Shown piece by piece: positions 1 through 7,554 of a stretch of 64,000 nt of DNA. This stretch comes from Arthrobacter sp. SLBN-112. GTDB taxonomy: Bacteria; Actinomycetota; Actinomycetes; Actinomycetales; Micrococcaceae. The translations under genes and the position numbers were made by a program. Under the pieces are notes generated by a model. The model made no database searches and was not told where the DNA came from. It worked only from the letters and a program-made list of their open reading frames with translations. How positions within the stretch are numbered: the first letter of the stretch is position 1; each line of letters starts with the position of its first letter. The stretch is from positions 2,294,001 to 2,358,000 of the forward strand of contig NZ_VFMU01000001.1 in NCBI RefSeq assembly GCF_006715225.1. The letters run 5' to 3'.

Positions 1-39
1 CCCAAGGGTCCCCAGGCCACCAACATCCAGGCTCTCTAA
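1..39 (+). CDS. cold-shock protein, C-terminal fragment (partial at window edge)
   Basis: The first 12 codons of the window read PKGPQATNIQAL and end in TAA at 37-39. This matches the usual C-terminal tail of small CspA-type RNA chaperones in Arthrobacter relatives (a GPKGPQA-NIQ ending). The rest of the gene, including the RNP motifs, lies before the window. A strong rho-independent terminator follows within 35 bases, which fits the end of a highly expressed monocistronic gene. The identification rests on only 12 residues, so another protein cannot be excluded. Confidence 0.6.
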   Translation, partial: PKGPQATNIQAL

Positions 40-70
40 TTTCCTAGAGTTCCGGGACCGTTAGGTTTCC

Positions 71-108
71 AAGCAGGGCTTGCCGTTCATCGGCAGGCCC
101 TGCTTTTG
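71..108 (+). terminator. rho-independent terminator after the cold-shock gene
   Basis: A 13-bp stem (73-85 with 91-103, one G-T pair, five-base loop TTCAT) is followed by a run of Ts. It lies just after the stop at 37-39. It also covers the TTG at 106, so that TTG is an unlikely start for the next gene. Confidence 0.85.
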
Positions 109-165
109 TTTAACCCACGTGTGCCAGCTCCTTTGATCGAGGCTGCACCTGCCAGAATTGTCAGC

Positions 166-1455
166 ATGCCAACAGTGGGAACAGCGCCGGGTCTCAACCT
201 TCGTATCAGCATTGAGGACAGCGAGCCGCTGATTTGGCGCCGACTATTCCTCCCTGAAACTCTGACCATCGGCCAATTCCACCTGGCCGTGCAGGCAGCC
301 TTTGGATGGGAGAACCGCCATCTCTATGGCGTGCGCGGGACAGACTGTGCGGGCCGTGAGCGCAGGATCATTGGGCCCGACGATGAAGCGGAAGACCTGC
401 AGGCAGAGTCCGCGTCCGCCGTCGTCCTCTCCGAACTTCTCGATCCACAGAAGCCAGGGATGGCCTTCGACTACGACTACGACTTCGGGGATTCGTGGAC
501 CCATCGTGTGGAACTCGTGGGAGCTGCAGAGCTTCAACCGGGTGAGATGTTGTGTGTCGAGGGCGCCCGGCGCGGGGCGATCGAGGACTCAGGCGGCCCA
601 CACGGTTATAGGCAACTAATCGAAGCGATTCAGGACCCATCGCACCCGGACCACCAGGAGGCCACATCCTGGGCTTACGGCATGACTGGTTTGTATGGCC
701 ACCGATTCGATCCCGCTGCCTTCGATCTGCACGCCGCCAACAGGAAGCTGCGGATGCTCAGCCTGCAGTGGTGGCCACAGCCGTTAGGGGATCCGGAGCG
801 GGACAGCGTCCTCCGGCCGGTCCGGTGGCTCCTGCATGAAGCGTCCGGCGATGGAGTGGAGCTCACCAAGGACGGTTACCTCAAGCCGGCCCTGGTGAAG
901 CGGGCCATGGAGGAGCTTGGCTGGGCGCACCCGGCCATGGGCAAGGGCAACCGTGAGACGCATGCCCGCCAGGTCGCTGAATTGCGCCAGCACCTGATGG
1001 ACTGGAAACTCCTGTCCAAACGAAAGGGCCGGCTGGTCCTGTCCCCGCGTGGACGGCGGGGACTCGAGCGGCCCGAGGACCTGTGGGACTACGTGGTGGA
1101 CGAGATCGCCCGCCCGCAACATCCGGGTGTTTACCTGGTGACGCTGCTGCAGGTGCACTGGCACCTTACCGGCATCGAGCCGCCGTACGCGTTCCAAGCC
1201 GGGATCATCCACGAGGACCTGCGGATGGCAGGCATGGTCACCCGTTCAGGCGACCCGATACCGGAGGAGTGGGGCGCCGACATTAACCGCACTGTCCGCT
1301 GGAGCCTTGAATGCCTGCACCTGACGGAGCCCGCACGGGACTCCATGGGCCCTCCGCTGCTCACCGACGGCGGGGTAAAATTCCTTCTGGACGTCGTGGA
1401 CCGGGCCAGGACTTTTCCGCCCGCAGGCCTGCGCCTCGAGCGGCATTTTCCTTAG
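166..1455 (+). CDS. plasmid pRiA4b ORF-3-like family protein
   Basis: A 429-residue protein whose first ~150 residues carry the pRiA4b ORF-3 fold: a LRISIEDSEPLIWRRL strand near the N terminus, then TIGQFHLAVQAAFGW, then the family's FDYDYDFGDSWTHRVEL block at about residues 100-115. This domain is common in mobile-element-associated and chromosomal proteins of unknown biochemical function. The C-terminal two thirds look helical and match nothing I recognise. I start at the ATG at 166 because the upstream TTG at 106 falls inside the preceding terminator; a GTG at 121 is a possible alternative. No convincing Shine-Dalgarno sequence is visible. The gene stands alone, with 300 bases of non-coding DNA after it. 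Confidence 0.75.
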   Translation: MPTVGTAPGLNLRISIEDSEPLIWRRLFLPETLTIGQFHLAVQAAFGWENRHLYGVRGTDCAGRERRIIGPDDEAEDLQAESASAVVLSELLDPQKPGMAFDYDYDFGDSWTHRVELVGAAELQPGEMLCVEGARRGAIEDSGGPHGYRQLIEAIQDPSHPDHQEATSWAYGMTGLYGHRFDPAAFDLHAANRKLRMLSLQWWPQPLGDPERDSVLRPVRWLLHEASGDGVELTKDGYLKPALVKRAMEELGWAHPAMGKGNRETHARQVAELRQHLMDWKLLSKRKGRLVLSPRGRRGLERPEDLWDYVVDEIARPQHPGVYLVTLLQVHWHLTGIEPPYAFQAGIIHEDLRMAGMVTRSGDPIPEEWGADINRTVRWSLECLHLTEPARDSMGPPLLTDGGVKFLLDVVDRARTFPPAGLRLERHFP

Positions 1456-1756
1456 CCGCGCCGTCTCGACAAGTTCCAGCAGCAGGAGCACTCTTGAAGT
1501 GCGCACGCCTTGAGCATGCCAAACCGACGCCGTGGGCGGCGTCTGGAGAATTCCATATGTACCTGCGCGGCACCGGTTGGGGTGGTGCATGTCCGGTCCG
1601 AAAATCGGCCGGCACTGGCTGCCCGCGCTCCCCGGCATCGGCAGCCGGAACCTCACTCCGAAAAACAGTGGCCGGTTGGGCCAGTTACGCAATGGGTTGA
1701 ATCGGCTACAGCTGCACATCGGCATTTATCAGATCGCCGTTTAAGAAAGCACTGCT
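1456..1756. other. intergenic region, no gene recognised
   Basis: About 300 bases between the ORF-3-like gene and the cupredoxin gene. Short ORFs here have no ribosome site or family signature. Two modest hairpins occur (GACGCC/GGCGTC near 1528 and GGCTGCC/GGCAGCC near 1618-1650). The last ~60 bases are less GC-rich and probably hold the promoter of the cupredoxin gene. Confidence 0.4.
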
Positions 1757-2710
1757 ATGAAGCACTATCGGGGAACCACACCGAGATCCAACAAACTGGC
1801 ATTCATTGTCGCATTCGCTGTTGCACTACTCGCCTCATTGGCTGCAGCCGGCCCCGCATCGGCCGACGAAGGGAGCCACCGGACCTGGCAGGTGCAGGTG
1901 GGCTCTGAATCCCGCGACCAGGAGATTCAGGGGATGGCGTTCCTTCCCTCGGAAATCTTTATCAACAAGCGGGACACGATCACGTGGCACGCTAACTCCG
2001 CGGAAATTCACACGGTGACGTTCCTGGCATCGGGACAGTCGCTGCAACCATTCAATCCGTTCAGCAACGACGAGTTGCTGAAGCGCGGAGGGGACAGCTA
2101 CGACGGGCATTCGTACTACAACTCCGGCCTCCTGGCCAACGTGGACGTCCCTGGCTTCCCCGATGCGAGGAGCTACAGCCTGTCGTTCCCGCGGGAAGGC
2201 GACTTTACGTACTACTGCCTCGTCCACGGCATGGTGATGAAGGGAACCGTCCACGTGCGCGATCGGGGCACGGACTACCCCTACAGCCAGGCGGACTACG
2301 ACAAGGCATCGAGGGCCCAGGAGAGGTCCATCCTCCGGGACGGGCAGCAACTCGACGCATCCCTGGCGCAGCAGGCAAGCAACCACAAGGTAATAGCCGG
2401 CGGTGACGACGGCGTGGCGATGGTCATGCGCTTTGTCCGGCCAACCGTCACGGTGCACGTCGGCGATACCGTCGTGTTCGCCAACACAGGCATGGACGCT
2501 CCCCATACCGTCACGTTTGGCACCGAACCGGCGAACATTTTCGCCCCGTCCGGCGACCGCTCGCATTTCAACGGCGGCGATCTCAATTCGGGAATCATGT
2601 GGCCCGGGGATGAGTTCGCTGTGACGTTCCAGGCGAAGGGAACCTTTGAGTACATCTGCGCACTCCATGACTACATGGGCATGGTGGGCAAGGTGAGGGT
2701 CGTCGACTGA
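1757..2710 (+). CDS. secreted two-domain cupredoxin (plastocyanin/azurin-like)
   Basis: A 317-residue exported protein with a Sec-type signal peptide (charged start, hydrophobic core, ending near ASADEGS at ~37). It contains two blue-copper domains in tandem. Domain 1 has His85 (EIHTVTF), Cys154 and His157, with Met159 or Met161 as axial ligand (YYCLVHGMVM). Domain 2 has His250 (APHTVTF), Cys301, His304 and Met307 (YICALHDYM). Both type 1 copper sites therefore look complete. Cupredoxins of this kind shuttle electrons or bind copper outside the membrane. No partner oxidase or copper chaperone is adjacent, so the role here is open. A strong terminator follows. Confidence 0.85.
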   Translation: MKHYRGTTPRSNKLAFIVAFAVALLASLAAAGPASADEGSHRTWQVQVGSESRDQEIQGMAFLPSEIFINKRDTITWHANSAEIHTVTFLASGQSLQPFNPFSNDELLKRGGDSYDGHSYYNSGLLANVDVPGFPDARSYSLSFPREGDFTYYCLVHGMVMKGTVHVRDRGTDYPYSQADYDKASRAQERSILRDGQQLDASLAQQASNHKVIAGGDDGVAMVMRFVRPTVTVHVGDTVVFANTGMDAPHTVTFGTEPANIFAPSGDRSHFNGGDLNSGIMWPGDEFAVTFQAKGTFEYICALHDYMGMVGKVRVVD

Positions 2711-2734
2711 CGCCATAGACACCGGCGGGATACG

Positions 2735-2769
2735 CGGTCCGGTCGGGCGCCTGCCCGGCCGGACCGTTT
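2735..2769. terminator. bidirectional terminator between convergent genes
   Basis: A 14-bp stem (2735-2748 with 2753-2766, one G-T pair, four-base loop) followed by TTTG. It sits between the stop codons of the convergent cupredoxin and gntR genes. Confidence 0.75.
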
Positions 2770-2779
2770 GCGTTCGGGG

Positions 2780-3514
2780 TCAGCGCAGCCCCATCGCCTC
2801 CCGCACCTCATCGAGGATGTGGTGCATGGCCCGTTCTGCCTCCGCGGTATCGCCGCCGGCCACGGCCGATGCAACGTCATCGTGCGCCTGCAGTGCCTCG
2901 CTCCGCGGCTTGAACGGCATGAGCCCCTGCCGGGTCCGGCTGGTCAGGACCTCCGCGATCATCCCTTCCAGGGCCCGGAACATTTCATTGCCGCAGCTTC
3001 GCAGCAGCAGCTGATGGAACGCGATATCGGCGGCCAGGAAGGCCTGGAGGTCACCGGCCTCGCCCAGGCGGCGGAGGTCGGCGGCCAGGGACACCAGTTG
3101 TGTACGCTCCGCGGCGCTGGCCCGGCGTGCCGCGCCCGCGGCGGCGATCGGCTCGACGGCGATGCGCAGCTCGGTGAGGCTGCTGTACTGCAGGTCCCGC
3201 CGGTCCGAGGCCAGCCGCCAGCGCACCAGGTTCGGGTCGAAGACGTTCCATAGTGAGGGTTCCTGCACCACGATGCCCACACGCCGGCGTGAGTAGACCA
3301 GGTTCATCGATTCCAGGACCTTCATGGTGTCCCGGGCAACGGTCCGCGAGATCCCGTATTCGTGCTGCAGCCCTTCCAGCGTGAGCCGGGTACCCGGGGC
3401 GAGTTCCCCTGAAGCTATGGCAACCCCCACCGCCTCAATGACCCGGCCCTGCGCCGCCGGGGCGGGAGCGCCGTCGTGCACTTCATCGCCGTCCTGGACT
3501 GTCGCCGTCGACAT
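2780..3514 (-). CDS. gntR: GntR-family (FadR/FCD subfamily) regulator of gluconate genes
   Basis: A 244-residue regulator. Residues ~20-90 form the GntR winged helix (LAPGTRLTLEGLQHEYGISRTVARDTMKVLE). The rest is an all-helical FCD ligand domain with the metal-binding pattern of the subfamily (ADIAFHQLLL, then HDDV and the HHILDEV end). It is divergent from gntK-gntP, the classic arrangement for a gluconate repressor released by gluconate or gluconate 6-phosphate. The ligand is inferred from the neighbours. Two short palindromes in the shared intergenic region are candidate operators. The symbol is assigned by context. Confidence 0.8.
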   Translation of the reverse strand: MSTATVQDGDEVHDGAPAPAAQGRVIEAVGVAIASGELAPGTRLTLEGLQHEYGISRTVARDTMKVLESMNLVYSRRRVGIVVQEPSLWNVFDPNLVRWRLASDRRDLQYSSLTELRIAVEPIAAAGAARRASAAERTQLVSLAADLRRLGEAGDLQAFLAADIAFHQLLLRSCGNEMFRALEGMIAEVLTSRTRQGLMPFKPRSEALQAHDDVASAVAGGDTAEAERAMHHILDEVREAMGLR

Positions 3515-3597
3515 TCTTTTTCCCCGTTCCGTTACGCGCCGCTGCGCCTCTCCAGAATAGCGGTGAAACCGGTAAAGGTATGACTTATGACACGATT

Positions 3598-3634
3598 AGA
3601 TAGTATCTTTGGGCAAGAAAGGTGATACCTTATC
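3598..3634. promoter_or_regulatory. candidate GntR operators in the gntR/gntK intergenic region
   Basis: Two small palindromes lie in the only AT-rich part of the divergent promoter: AGATAGTATCT at 3598-3608 and GATACCTTATC at 3624-3634, with centres 26 bp apart (about 2.5 helix turns). The repeated GATA/TATC half-sites and the position suit a dimeric GntR regulator. Binding is inferred, not shown. Confidence 0.5.
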
Positions 3635-3706
3635 GCTGGGCCGATGAACACCGCGCCCGCAGCGAGCTTCTTCGAAAGCCAAAGACGTCTTCTCCGGAGG
3701 TATGAC

Positions 3707-4252
3707 ATGCAGTATCCAGCCACGCACCTGGTGGTCATGGGCGTTGCCGGTTCCGGCAAATCCACCCTGGCGGCCGCCCTGTCCCAGCAACTGGGGTGGG
3801 CCTGCGCAGAAGCCGATGAGTTCCACCCCCAAGCAAACATCACCAAGATGAGCCAGGGGATTCCGCTCCAGGACGAGGACCGCTGGCCCTGGCTCGAGGA
3901 GATCCGCAGCTGGATGACCGCGCAGGCCGCCGCCGGCAAGAGCACCGTCCTCACCTGCTCCGCGCTTAAGCGCGGCTACCGTGAGCTGCTCTCCGGCTCA
4001 GAAGGCCGCGTCATTTTCCTCCACCTCGACGGCGGCGCGGACTTGATCAGCCAGAGGATGCAGGGGCGGGTGGGCCACTTCATGCCGCCCACCCTGCTGC
4101 CCAGCCAGCTGGCAACCCTTGAGCCGCTCAGCCAGGAAGAGCTGGACGCAGGCAGCCTCCGGCTCGACATCTCGTGCTCACCCGAAGAGCTGGTCGCCGC
4201 CGTCGTCCATGCCCTCAACCTCCCCTCCGGCCAGGCGCCCGCGGCGTCCTGA
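3707..4252 (+). CDS. gntK: gluconokinase
   Basis: A 181-residue P-loop kinase that phosphorylates D-gluconate to 6-phosphogluconate using ATP. The Walker A motif GVAGSGKST is at residues 12-20, followed by the family's EADEFHP and DEDRWPWL substrate-binding blocks and the conserved TCSALKRGYRELL. Length is normal for GntK. The ATG at 3707 is chosen because GGAGG lies six bases before it (3696-3700); an in-frame ATG at 3644 would add 21 residues not typical of the family. gntP follows after 35 bases with its own ribosome site, so the two form an operon under the divergent GntR. Confidence 0.92.
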   Translation: MQYPATHLVVMGVAGSGKSTLAAALSQQLGWACAEADEFHPQANITKMSQGIPLQDEDRWPWLEEIRSWMTAQAAAGKSTVLTCSALKRGYRELLSGSEGRVIFLHLDGGADLISQRMQGRVGHFMPPTLLPSQLATLEPLSQEELDAGSLRLDISCSPEELVAAVVHALNLPSGQAPAAS

Positions 4253-4287
4253 CCCCCTAGTCCCCAACCCTGTTTCAAAGGAGAACC

Positions 4288-5691
4288 ATGACCATCGAAG
4301 GATGGACCCAGACGATGGGCGCAGGCCCCCTGCTGCTCATCGCCGCCGCGGCAATTCTTGTGCTGCTGTTCCTGATCATCCGGCTCCGGATGCACGCCCT
4401 GATCGCCCTGATCCTCATCAGCCTGGCCACCGCCTTTGCCACCGGCATCCCCGCCAACCAGGTGGTCCCGGTCCTGGTCAACGGCTTCGGCACAACCCTG
4501 GGGACGGTGGCACTGCTGGTGGGCCTGGGCGCGATGCTCGGCCGGATCGTGGAAACCAGCGGCGGCGCCAAGGTGCTGGCCGACTACCTGATCGGCGTCT
4601 TCGGTGAAAAGCGTGCCCCCTTCGCGCTGGGCCTGGCCTCACTGATCTTCGGCTTCCCCATCTTCTTCGACGCCGGCCTGGTGGTCATGCTGCCGGTGGT
4701 CTTCGCCGTCGCGCACCGCCTCGGCGGGGGAGTGCTCCGCTACGGCCTGCCCGCTGCCGGTGCCTTCTCGGTGATGCACATCTTCCTGCCGCCGCACCCG
4801 GGGCCGGTGTCCGCCGCCACCTTCTTCGACGCCAACATTGGCCTGGTCCTGATCGCAGGCCTGATTACCGCCATCCCCACCTGGTACGTCACCGCATACC
4901 TCTACGGCCTGTACACGGGCCGGAAGCTGGTGCTTCCGGTTCCCGAAATCCTGGGCCACGCCAGTGCCGAAGCGGAATCCCACCCGCCGCGCTTCCGCAC
5001 CATCCTGGGCCTGCTCTTGCTGCCGCTGGTACTGATCTTCCTCAACACCGGGCTGAACACCCTGGCCTCCTCCGGCGCCCTGGACGCGTCCGTCAAGAAG
5101 GAGCAATGGTTCCAGGTCCTGCGGACCATCGGTGAAACCCCCGTGGCGCTGCTGATCGCCGTGCTCGTTGCCATGTTCGTCCTCGGCACCCGCCGCGGCC
5201 GCGACGCCGGAGCCCTCGAGAAGCTGCTCGAATCCTCCCTTGGGCCGGTCTGCTCGGTCATCCTGATCACCGGTGCCGGCGGCATGTTCGGTGGTGTCCT
5301 GCGCACCTCCGGCATCGGCAAGGCACTGGCCGACGTCCTGGGCGGCGTGGGTATTCCCCTGATTCTCGCCGGTTTCCTCATTTCCGCCATCCTGCGCATC
5401 GCCCAGGGTTCGGCAACCGTGGCCCTGACCACCACCGCGGGCCTCATTGCCCCGGCCGTTGCCGCCGCCGGGATGAACGGCATGCAGGTGGCCGCCCTGG
5501 TCATCGCCGTGGCTGCAGGCTCCGTGGTGGTCTCCCACGTCAATGACTCGGGCTTCTGGCTGGTGGGCCGCTTCTTCGGTATGGACGTCAAGACCACCCT
5601 GAAGACCTGGACCGTGATGGAAACCCTGATCGGCGTCATGGGCTTCGCCATCGCAGCGGTCATCTTCCTGGTGGCCGGCGCCGTGGGCTGA
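4288..5691 (+). CDS. gntP: gluconate:proton symporter (GntP family permease)
   Basis: A 467-residue integral membrane protein of the GntP/GntT family, with about 12-14 hydrophobic segments and the family blocks GFPIFFDAGLVVMLPV, LPPHPGPVSAA and VSHVNDSGFWLVGRF. It imports gluconate for the kinase encoded just upstream. The start is supported by AAAGGAG before the ATG. Length is typical. Together with gntR and gntK it makes a complete gluconate-uptake unit feeding the pentose phosphate pathway. Confidence 0.9.
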   Translation: MTIEGWTQTMGAGPLLLIAAAAILVLLFLIIRLRMHALIALILISLATAFATGIPANQVVPVLVNGFGTTLGTVALLVGLGAMLGRIVETSGGAKVLADYLIGVFGEKRAPFALGLASLIFGFPIFFDAGLVVMLPVVFAVAHRLGGGVLRYGLPAAGAFSVMHIFLPPHPGPVSAATFFDANIGLVLIAGLITAIPTWYVTAYLYGLYTGRKLVLPVPEILGHASAEAESHPPRFRTILGLLLLPLVLIFLNTGLNTLASSGALDASVKKEQWFQVLRTIGETPVALLIAVLVAMFVLGTRRGRDAGALEKLLESSLGPVCSVILITGAGGMFGGVLRTSGIGKALADVLGGVGIPLILAGFLISAILRIAQGSATVALTTTAGLIAPAVAAAGMNGMQVAALVIAVAAGSVVVSHVNDSGFWLVGRFFGMDVKTTLKTWTVMETLIGVMGFAIAAVIFLVAGAVG

Positions 5692-5803
5692 CGCCCGAAG
5701 GCGACTGCGGCGGGGCGGCTGGTGGGAACACCGGCCGTCCCGCCGTCGTTGTTTCCCTTGGCATGCTTTCCACGTACGCCACCCGCCGACCAAAGGACAC
5801 CCC

Positions 5804-6628
5804 TTGACTCCTCGCACCATCGTGATCACCGGCGCCAGTGACGGCATTGGAGCGGCAGCCGCACGGACGCTGGCCAAGGCAGGGGAGCAGGTGGTCGTCG
5901 TCGGCCGTTCTGCCGAAAAGACCCGCACCCTGGCGGGGGATATCGGCGCGGACCACTATCTGGCTGACTTCGCTGATCTGGCCCAGGTGCGCGAACTCGC
6001 CGCCAAACTCGAGGAAAAGTACCCCCGCATCGATGTGCTGGCCAACAACGCCGGCGGAATCATGGGCAAACGCACGCTCACGGTGGACGGCAACGAGGCC
6101 ACCTTCCAGATCAACCACCTGGCGCCGTTCCTGCTGACCACCCTGCTCATGGACACGCTGACCAGCAGCAATGCCAAGGTGATCAACACCTCCAGCGCCG
6201 CCAACAACTTCGGCAAGCTGGACCTGTTCGACCTCACCGCCGAGCACGGGTACCGCACCAACCGCGCCTACGGCACCGGCAAGCTCGCCAACATCCTCTT
6301 CACCTCGGAGCTGCACCGCCGCTTCCATGACGAGGGCATCACGACGGCGGCATTCCACCCGGGTGTGGTCCGCACCAACTTCGCGGCGGACTCCACCAGC
6401 CCGTTCCGGCACGCGTACACCACCTTGCTGAACCGCTTCATGCTCAGCCCGGACCAGGGCGCCGACACCATGCTCTGGCTCATCAACGGCACCCCCGGCA
6501 CCGACTGGATTTCCGGCGCCTACTACGCCAAGCGCGCCCTGGCCAAGGCCAACCCGCAGGCGTACGACGCCGAGCTGGCGCGCGGCCTGTGGGAAAAGAG
6601 CGAAGAGCTGGTCAAGGCCTTCGTCTAG
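5804..6628 (+). CDS. short-chain dehydrogenase/reductase (SDR)
   Basis: A 274-residue classical-type SDR. The Rossmann motif TGASDGIG is at residues 9-16, ANNAGG follows near residue 80, and the active-site pair is Tyr156 and Lys160 (YGTGK) with a Ser-rich strand (NTSSAA) before it. The overall pattern resembles the retinol dehydrogenase/WW-oxidoreductase-like SDRs. The substrate is unknown. The start is TTG at 5804, supported by AAAGGA about seven bases upstream. The gene appears monocistronic; it follows gntP after 112 bases and converges on the next gene with two bases between the stop codons. Confidence 0.85.
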   Translation: MTPRTIVITGASDGIGAAAARTLAKAGEQVVVVGRSAEKTRTLAGDIGADHYLADFADLAQVRELAAKLEEKYPRIDVLANNAGGIMGKRTLTVDGNEATFQINHLAPFLLTTLLMDTLTSSNAKVINTSSAANNFGKLDLFDLTAEHGYRTNRAYGTGKLANILFTSELHRRFHDEGITTAAFHPGVVRTNFAADSTSPFRHAYTTLLNRFMLSPDQGADTMLWLINGTPGTDWISGAYYAKRALAKANPQAYDAELARGLWEKSEELVKAFV

Positions 6629-6630
6629 GG

Positions 6631-7422
6631 CTACCTCTCGCAGGCCAGCCCATCGTGGTCCGCGTCCAGGCCGTAGATGTCCCGGCCAATGACCTGGATG
6701 GGACCGCTGACGTACGCCGGGCCGTTTCCGCTTCCGCCGGCGCAGTCCACGTCGGAGGCGATGGGAACGCGGCCTGAATAGTTCGGGTCGCAGCCCGGAT
6801 TGGTTCCCGGCACTGCAGGCGCAACGGGGGCGGGAGGTGCAGCCGCCTTTGCGGCCGCTTCGGCCGCTGCCTTGGCCGCGGCTGCCTGTGCCGCCGCCGC
6901 TTCCTGGGCGGCCTTCGCGTCGGCGGCTTGCCGGGCAGCGGCCTCTGCCGCGGCTGCGTCAGCGGCAGCTTTGTCGGCCGCGGCCTTGTCGGCTGCCGCC
7001 TTATCTGCGGCTGCCTTGTCAGCTGCGGCCTTTTCCGCGGCCGCCTTCGCTGCAGCTGCGGCTGCCAGCTTCTCGGTGACCCGCTTGGATTGCGCGGCGT
7101 CCAGCCACACCAGCCTGCCGGATTCGTCTTTGGTGCAGACATAGGTGGTGCCGGCGGAAACCTGCTGCCCGTTCACTGCGGTGCAGGGCATATCGGCAAT
7201 GGGTTTTGGCGTGGGTGTTGCGGTGGCAGTTTCGCTGGCGGGGCCGGCAGCGGCGGTCAGTGAGGCCTGGGGTCCGCCGCAACCTGCAAGCAAGAGCACG
7301 ACGGCGGCAGCGGCCCCGGCGGTCAGCGCTTTGTTGGAGCCCTTCCGCCAGGCAGATCCGGCGGCCGGGGTGTCTTGCTGACGATAGCTACGGGGCGCGG
7401 AAGGACTGTGAATTTCAGGCAT
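6631..7422 (-). CDS. Excalibur-domain lipoprotein with Ala/Lys-rich helical spacer
   Basis: A 263-residue predicted lipoprotein. A cytoplasmic-like N-terminal stretch precedes a hydrophobic segment ending in a lipobox (LLLAGC, Cys48). A short domain with two Cys follows, then about 90 residues of low-complexity Ala-rich repeats (units such as KAAADKAAAD), probably a long rigid helix or coiled coil. The C terminus is an Excalibur calcium-binding domain, recognisable by the paired Cys residues and the final DADHDGLACE loop. Excalibur domains occur on secreted or surface proteins. The N terminus before the lipobox (47 residues) is longer than usual, so a single-pass membrane protein is also possible. 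Confidence 0.75.
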   Translation of the reverse strand: MPEIHSPSAPRSYRQQDTPAAGSAWRKGSNKALTAGAAAAVVLLLAGCGGPQASLTAAAGPASETATATPTPKPIADMPCTAVNGQQVSAGTTYVCTKDESGRLVWLDAAQSKRVTEKLAAAAAAKAAAEKAAADKAAADKAAADKAAADKAAADAAAAEAAARQAADAKAAQEAAAAQAAAAKAAAEAAAKAAAPPAPVAPAVPGTNPGCDPNYSGRVPIASDVDCAGGSGNGPAYVSGPIQVIGRDIYGLDADHDGLACER

Positions 7423-7554
7423 GGTTCCCCCAAGTGCATGTGCTGGATGCGGAGTGCACGGCCAGCGTAGCTACGCCCGCTGGGCCGGAACGGTTTAAGC
7501 GCAAATCTTGACGCATTCCTGAGCCAACCCTGCAGAATTCCGGCCGTGCCGCGG

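Noticed and set aside
106..165. TTG at 106 as start of the ORF-3-like gene
   Set aside because: The codon lies in the T tract of the upstream terminator. The family domain begins soon after the ATG at 166.
4639..5928. Long minus-strand ORF (429 codons) opposite gntP
   Set aside because: It is antisense to a clear permease. Its product is rich in Gly, His, Gln and Asp, as expected for the complement of GC-biased codons, and it has no ribosome site or family motif.
6800..7144. Poly-alanine ORF on the plus strand
   Set aside because: It is the complement of the Ala/Lys/Asp repeats of the Excalibur lipoprotein, which has the lipobox and domain evidence.
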